A DNA stretch of 19,138 nucleotides from Candidatus Segatella violae (GTDB lineage Bacteria > Bacteroidota > Bacteroidia > Bacteroidales > Bacteroidaceae), in NCBI GenBank assembly GCA_002440225.1, contig DJSH01000059.1:1-19138 (forward strand). Reading direction: 5' to 3'. Below the pieces are notes generated by a model. That model did no database searches. It saw only the letters and a list, made by a program, of their open reading frames with translations, and was not told the DNA's origin. Shown piece after piece: positions 15,341 through 19,138 of this stretch; positions within the stretch are counted from its first letter, which is position 1; each line of letters opens with the position of its first letter. A program made the position numbers and the translations under genes.

Positions 15341-15382
15341 TATGTACTTGTTTATCTATCCCCATAAGTCGGTATTTATGCG

Positions 15383-15432
15383 AAACCACTATTTTTAGGT
15401 ATTGCATGTTTCGAGGAATCCTTGTATCTTTG
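15383..15432 (+). promoter_or_regulatory. Flavodoxin promoter with a block shared with the chelatase promoter
   Basis: TTG (15402-15404), 20 bases and TATCTTTG (15425-15432) form a canonical promoter. The 23 bases 15383-15405 match 16504-16526 upstream of the chelatase gene at 19 positions, including GGTATTGC exactly, at the same 27-base distance from the -7 box. This promoter lies inside an upstream extension of the flavodoxin frame (from 15406), which is why that longer start was rejected. Confidence 0.65.
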
Positions 15433-15465
15433 CACCCGGAAAATGTAACTAAAAGTAAGAAGAAA

Positions 15466-15960
15466 ATGAAATCAACAATCGTTATCTATGGCTCTTCCAC
15501 TGGCTCTTGCCAGTCGATAGCCGAAACCATCGCCTCTAAGTTGGGCGTGGAAGCAGTAGATGTAACAAGCATCAACGACGATACCATCGCCAGTCATGAC
15601 AACCTCATCCTCGGAACCTCTACTTGGGGCGCAGGTGAGATGCAGGATGATTGGTATGATGGCGTGAAGACCCTCAAGAGCGTAGGCTTGGCAGGCAAGA
15701 CAGTAGCCCTCTTCGGATGTGGCGACAGCGAGTCTTACCCAGATACATTCTGCGGTGGATTGAAGGAACTCTATGATGCAGCCGTTGAGGCTGGTGCCAA
15801 TGTATTGCCAGGTGTAGCTACCGATGGTTATACTTTCGATGACAGCGATGCTGTGGTAGATGGCAAGTTCGTAGGTCTCGCCCTCGATGAGGTAAACGAG
15901 GATGACAAGACCGAGGAGCGCATCGACGCTTGGCTTGAATCCATCAAGCCTTCGCTGTAA
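15466..15960 (+). CDS. fldA: Flavodoxin
   Basis: A 164-residue short-chain electron carrier that binds FMN. The N-terminal strand STIVIYG is followed by the phosphate-binding loop SSTGSCQSIAETIA (residues about 10-23). Further landmarks are LGTSTWGAGEMQDDW (the W/G FMN loop) and ALFGCGDSESYPDTFCGG, all classical flavodoxin. The length equals typical bacterial FldA. The ATG at 15466 follows the promoter by about 30 nt; the longer frame from 15406 starts before the promoter. It transfers single electrons, often replacing ferredoxin when iron is scarce. The DUF2023 gene begins 51 bases downstream and a terminator follows, so the two form an operon. The symbol rests on family likeness. Confidence 0.93.
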   Translation: MKSTIVIYGSSTGSCQSIAETIASKLGVEAVDVTSINDDTIASHDNLILGTSTWGAGEMQDDWYDGVKTLKSVGLAGKTVALFGCGDSESYPDTFCGGLKELYDAAVEAGANVLPGVATDGYTFDDSDAVVDGKFVGLALDEVNEDDKTEERIDAWLESIKPSL

Positions 15961-16011
15961 GCAGGCGGAACACCCCAAGATAAATGTTTGTAATGTCATA
16001 ATGTTATTATA

Positions 16012-16377
16012 ATGAATTCGGATAGTATGCAGCAAGAGGTAATGCCAATCGACATGAAGGTTCTGATGAACCACATATATGAGTATAAGAAAGGAGTGCG
16101 CCGCATGGTGCTCTTTACTTTCAACAAGAAATATGAGTCTTTTGCCATAACAAGATTGGAGCGTCAGAATATCGAGTATATCATCCAGCCAGTGGGCAAT
16201 GATCGCTTGAATCTCTTCTTTGGCAAGCACGAATGCCTGGATGCCATCCGAATGATTGTGAACAAACCGCTTTGCCAGCTTTCGCCTGAGGAGGACTTTA
16301 TTCTCGGGGCGATGCTAGGATATGATATTTGTGCCCAATGCGAACGCTATTGCGAGCGCAAGAAAAAAGCTTGTTGA
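16012..16377 (+). CDS. DUF2023 family protein
   Basis: A 121-residue soluble protein that I place in DUF2023, a small family commonly encoded beside flavodoxin. Visible features are the segment MNHIYEYKKGVRRMVLFTF, the motif FGKHECLDAI and a C-terminal CAQCERYC cluster, ending in KKKAC. The cysteines could bind a metal or take part in redox chemistry. No function is established. Co-transcription with flavodoxin suggests a role in flavodoxin loading, redox partnering or a shared iron response. The start could also be the Met at codon 6 or at codon 14 (MKVLMN). The last five codons are repeated in the terminator that follows. Confidence 0.8.
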   Translation: MNSDSMQQEVMPIDMKVLMNHIYEYKKGVRRMVLFTFNKKYESFAITRLERQNIEYIIQPVGNDRLNLFFGKHECLDAIRMIVNKPLCQLSPEEDFILGAMLGYDICAQCERYCERKKKAC

Positions 16378-16387
16378 TCGTAAGAAA

Positions 16388-16430
16388 AAAGCTTGTCAGT
16401 CTTATGAAGTCTGGCAAGCTTTCTTTTTTT
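16388..16430 (+). terminator. Intrinsic terminator of the flavodoxin-DUF2023 operon
   Basis: AAAGCTTGTCAG (16388-16399) pairs with CTGGCAAGCTTT (16411-16422) as 12 bp with one G-U, an 11-base loop, and then C and a T run from 16424. The left arm is part of a 15-base direct repeat of the 3' end of the DUF2023 coding sequence (16360-16374 and 16382-16396). Confidence 0.85.
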
Positions 16431-16503
16431 TCTCCCTAGAAATGATGACGAAATGGAGTCGATGACTTGGGGTCATACCTATTATTAAGTATAACAAAAG
16501 TTA

Positions 16504-16553
16504 AAATCATTATTTCTCGGTATTGCCCGAGTGGCAAATAACCATTACCTTTG
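16504..16553 (+). promoter_or_regulatory. Promoter of the CobN/HmuS-like gene
   Basis: TTG (16523-16525), 20 bases and TACCTTTG (16546-16553) match the Bacteroidetes consensus. The upstream 23-base block is shared with the flavodoxin promoter. An additional imperfect inverted repeat (TTGCC at 16523-16527 against GGCAA at 16533-16537, with GGTA and AACC further out) overlaps the -33 region and could be an operator. The leader to the ATG at 16633 is about 75 nt. The remaining intergenic sequence 16378-16632 shows only this promoter and the preceding terminator. Confidence 0.6.
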
Positions 16554-16632
16554 CAGCCCGAAACGAAAGATTCTTGCATAAGCAAAAGATAATAATCAAA
16601 ACGAAATCAAGCAAAGGAACAATAATATAATA

Positions 16633-19138
16633 ATGAGAAAAGGATTAGGAAAAATCAGACATCTGAAGAAGAAACATATCTTCTTGGCTATACTAGCCGT
16701 GATTGTATTAGGAGGTTTGGCGAAGGCTTACAGTGCCTGGATAGGTACTACCCGCATCGCTTTCCTCAACTATCAGGCCATTGCACTCGGGCAGATTTCG
16801 AATGCCAACGACAATGGAATGATCAAACTCAGTGAGATAACTACCGATGATTTCGATCATCTTACCGATTATGATATGATTCTCGTAAACGGTATGGGAT
16901 TGCATATCGACGAGAACCAGCGCAAGCAGTTGGAGGAGGCTTCTTACAAGGTGCCTACCTTGACCCACGCCGCCACCAACCCTGCCAACAACATCGTGTC
17001 GGTGGATAACTTCGATGCCGACTATCTGATGCAATACATCGAGAACGGCGGCAAGAAGAACTATCGCAATATGCTCTCTTACATCCGTAAGTTTATCGAC
17101 GGCAAGAAGTTCCAGGCTCCTGAGCCAGAGCGTGTGGATGAGCGCCCCGACTATCTCTTGACCCATTTCGACCCAAAAGACGAGAAGGGCGACGAGCTGG
17201 GATTCAATAGCATCCGTGAGTACAATGCTTTCTTGGCAAAGAATGGATTATATAAGAAGGATGCGCCTACCATAATGCTGACGGGCTTTATGGGCGCGGC
17301 TCCCGACCTGGAGAAAGCTTTCGAGGAGAAAGGCTTCATCGTGTATCGCATCAATAAGCTCCAAAGCTTTATCGCAGGTCATCATGCCGACAGCATTCAG
17401 GCGAATGCCGTGGTCAATATGGCGCACGGCCGACTGGGCGACTACTTTGTAGAGTTCTTGAAACAGAAGAACATCCCACTGTTTACTCCGCTCAATGTCA
17501 ACCGACTGACCGAAGAGTGGGAGAACGACAAGCAGGGCATGAACGGAGGATTCATGTCGCAGAGCATCGTCACCCCAGAGATTGATGGTGCCATTCGCCC
17601 ATACGTGGTGTTCGGCCATCGTGTCAACAAGGAGGGCTTGCAGGAGGTTTATGGCATCCCAGAGCGTATGGACAAGTTCGTGCAGAGCGTACAGGGGTAT
17701 GTGAACCTGAAAACCAAGAAGAACAGCGACAAGCGCATCGCCATCGTCTATTTCAAGGGACCAGGTCAGAATGCCTTGACCGCATCTGGCATGGAGGTGG
17801 TTCCTTCGCTCTACAATCTCTTGGTTCGACTGAAGAACGAAGGCTACAACGTGGGCAAGATGCCTGCCAGTACCGCTGAGCTGGGAGCTTTGATTCAGAA
17901 GTATGGTTCTGTGTTCCAGCCTTATGCCGATGGCGAGGAGAATGATACCAAGGTAGTTCGCTTGCAATTCGGCAATATCGCCTTGTTGCCTCAGCCATTG
18001 CCAGGCAAGGGAGATGATACTTTCAAGCTCATCCATGGCACCGACCAGGATCCTGCGAAAGCTTACATTGCCGCATACGAGTGGATACAGAAGAGTTTCC
18101 ATGCCGATGCGCTCATCCATTTCGGAACCCACGGTTCCTTGGAATACACCCCTCGCAAGCAGGTGGCGCTCTGCAGCAATGATTGGCCAGATAAGTTGGT
18201 GGGTACGATACCACATCTTTATATATATACCATCAGCAATGTGGGCGAGGCGATGATAGCCAAGCGCCGTACCTACGCACAGACACAGAGCTACCTCACC
18301 GCTCCATTCAAGGAGAGTGAGCTTCGCAATACTTACAAGCAGCTCAGCGATGCCATTGCCGCTTACGACAAGAAGCCATCCACAGAGCAGTCGCTCAAGG
18401 TGAAGGCGCTGACCGTGAAGATGGGCATCGCCCGAGAACTCGGTCTCGACAGCAAGCAGATGAACAAGCCTTACTCTGCCGACGATGTGGCTCGTGTGGA
18501 GAACTATGCCGAGGAATTGGCCAACGAGAAGATTACAGGTCAGCTTTACACGATGGGCGTGCCTTATAGCAATGAGGATATTCGCACCAGCGTCTATGCG
18601 ATGGCTACCGACCCTATCGCCTATGGTATGTTGGCGGTGGATAAGTTGAAAGGTCGTGCCCAGGCTAATGTGGAGAAGCATAAACAGCTCTTCGACCGAC
18701 TCTATCTGAGCAAGGCTCGCAACACCGTGACCCAGCTCTTGGGCAGTGCAACGGTGAGTGATGAATATATTTGCAAATACGTGGGCATCACTCCTGCCGA
18801 ACTGGCGATGGCCCGCAAGGTGGAGGCGATGCAGGCAGCCCCAGACCCTATCCAGATGATGATGCAGATGGCAGACCAGATGGGGGGCGTGAAGGAGAAA
18901 CCTAAGAAGGTGGATCATCGCACCATAAGCGAACTGCGCGCCGCCAAGGTTTCTCACAAGAAGAAGATTCCGCAGATGAGTCGTGAGGCTTTCGAAAAAA
19001 TGGAACAGAGCGGTCGCTTCCCAGACAAGATGATGGATGCCATCAAGAAAGGTCAGAAGTGGTACCAGGACGACCTGAAGAAAGCCCAGATGGCGAAAGC
19101 CTCTGCCAAGAACGGAAAGGGTGCAAATGGCAAGACTG
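16633..19138 (+). CDS. CobN/HmuS-like membrane-anchored chelatase (partial, 3' end outside window)
   Basis: An open frame from ATG 16633 to the window end, 835 codons without a stop. Residues 1-15 are basic and 16-34 hydrophobic, an uncleaved anchor or signal peptide that soluble CobN lacks; the rest would face the periplasm. The body is CobN/BchH-like: LTGFMGAAPDLEKAFEEKG, IPLFTPLNVNRL, IAIVYFKGPG, and the family core around H500 and E504 (FGTHGSLEYTP, residues 497-507) followed by NDWPDKLVG and NVGEAMIAKRR. CobN inserts cobalt into a corrin precursor with CobS/CobT. Relatives in Bacteroidetes hmu loci are called HmuS and are linked to heme use, reportedly removing iron from heme. Near residues 775-835 is a Met- then Lys/Ala-rich insert. 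No hmuY or hmuR gene is beside it here. Family certain, substrate unproven. Confidence 0.88.
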   Translation, partial: MRKGLGKIRHLKKKHIFLAILAVIVLGGLAKAYSAWIGTTRIAFLNYQAIALGQISNANDNGMIKLSEITTDDFDHLTDYDMILVNGMGLHIDENQRKQLEEASYKVPTLTHAATNPANNIVSVDNFDADYLMQYIENGGKKNYRNMLSYIRKFIDGKKFQAPEPERVDERPDYLLTHFDPKDEKGDELGFNSIREYNAFLAKNGLYKKDAPTIMLTGFMGAAPDLEKAFEEKGFIVYRINKLQSFIAGHHADSIQANAVVNMAHGRLGDYFVEFLKQKNIPLFTPLNVNRLTEEWENDKQGMNGGFMSQSIVTPEIDGAIRPYVVFGHRVNKEGLQEVYGIPERMDKFVQSVQGYVNLKTKKNSDKRIAIVYFKGPGQNALTASGMEVVPSLYNLLVRLKNEGYNVGKMPASTAELGALIQKYGSVFQPYADGEENDTKVVRLQFGNIALLPQPLPGKGDDTFKLIHGTDQDPAKAYIAAYEWIQKSFHADALIHFGTHGSLEYTPRKQVALCSNDWPDKLVGTIPHLYIYTISNVGEAMIAKRRTYAQTQSYLTAPFKESELRNTYKQLSDAIAAYDKKPSTEQSLKVKALTVKMGIARELGLDSKQMNKPYSADDVARVENYAEELANEKITGQLYTMGVPYSNEDIRTSVYAMATDPIAYGMLAVDKLKGRAQANVEKHKQLFDRLYLSKARNTVTQLLGSATVSDEYICKYVGITPAELAMARKVEAMQAAPDPIQMMMQMADQMGGVKEKPKKVDHRTISELRAAKVSHKKKIPQMSREAFEKMEQSGRFPDKMMDAIKKGQKWYQDDLKKAQMAKASAKNGKGANGKT

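Noticed and set aside
15406..15465. Upstream extension of flavodoxin by 20 codons
   Set aside because: The extension contains the TATCTTTG promoter box (15425-15432), and flavodoxins begin directly with the first beta strand, as from the ATG at 15466.
17248..18957. A 569-codon minus-strand open frame opposite the chelatase
   Set aside because: It is antisense to the CobN/HmuS-like gene, whose + frame is continuous and carries the family motifs. The minus product is low-complexity His/Leu-rich and unlike any known protein.

Overview
The window looks like chromosomal DNA of a gut or oral Bacteroidales, most likely the Prevotella/Segatella group. Promoters fit the Bacteroidetes TTTG-20 nt-TAnnTTTG pattern rather than -35/-10 boxes, Shine-Dalgarno sites are mostly absent, and the gene content (DUF4143 and DUF1703 ATPases, a TonB-dependent receptor with a carboxypeptidase-like regulatory domain, NhaD, DUF2023, a membrane-anchored CobN/HmuS-like protein) is typical of that group. 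The genus is an inference from content.

Left half (1-8.9 kb): an accessory region. It has an AAA_14/DUF4143 ATPase on +; about 770 bp without a gene that holds inverted repeats and then a promoter-to-terminator stretch which looks like a structured RNA (about 1886-2220); an AT-rich single-chain restriction-modification enzyme (nuclease + N6-adenine methyltransferase + one target recognition domain); then about 880 bp of nested inverted repeats, an array of ten GTGCGGT/ACCGCAC words, a 56-codon minus-strand ORF and three palindromic words spaced exactly 33 bp apart. On the minus strand follow an MmcQ/YjbR protein, a decayed ATPase pseudogene with two internal deletions, and an intact DUF1703-type ATPase/nuclease.

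Middle (8.9-13.6 kb, minus): a two-gene outer-membrane unit, TonB-dependent receptor then a beta-helix-like lipoprotein. The stop and start codons overlap by one base, and the unit ends at a strong terminator. Its substrate cannot be read from the sequence.

Right half (13.6 kb to end, plus): sodium/proton antiporter NhaD with its own promoter and terminator; flavodoxin with a DUF2023 protein in one short operon; then the first 835 codons of a large membrane-anchored CobN/HmuS-like chelatase that runs off the window. The flavodoxin and chelatase promoters share a 23-bp block (19 identical) at identical distance from the -7 element. This suggests co-regulation and raises the possibility that flavodoxin supplies electrons for heme or tetrapyrrole metal chemistry.

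No tRNA, rRNA, CRISPR array or recognisable transposase was seen.
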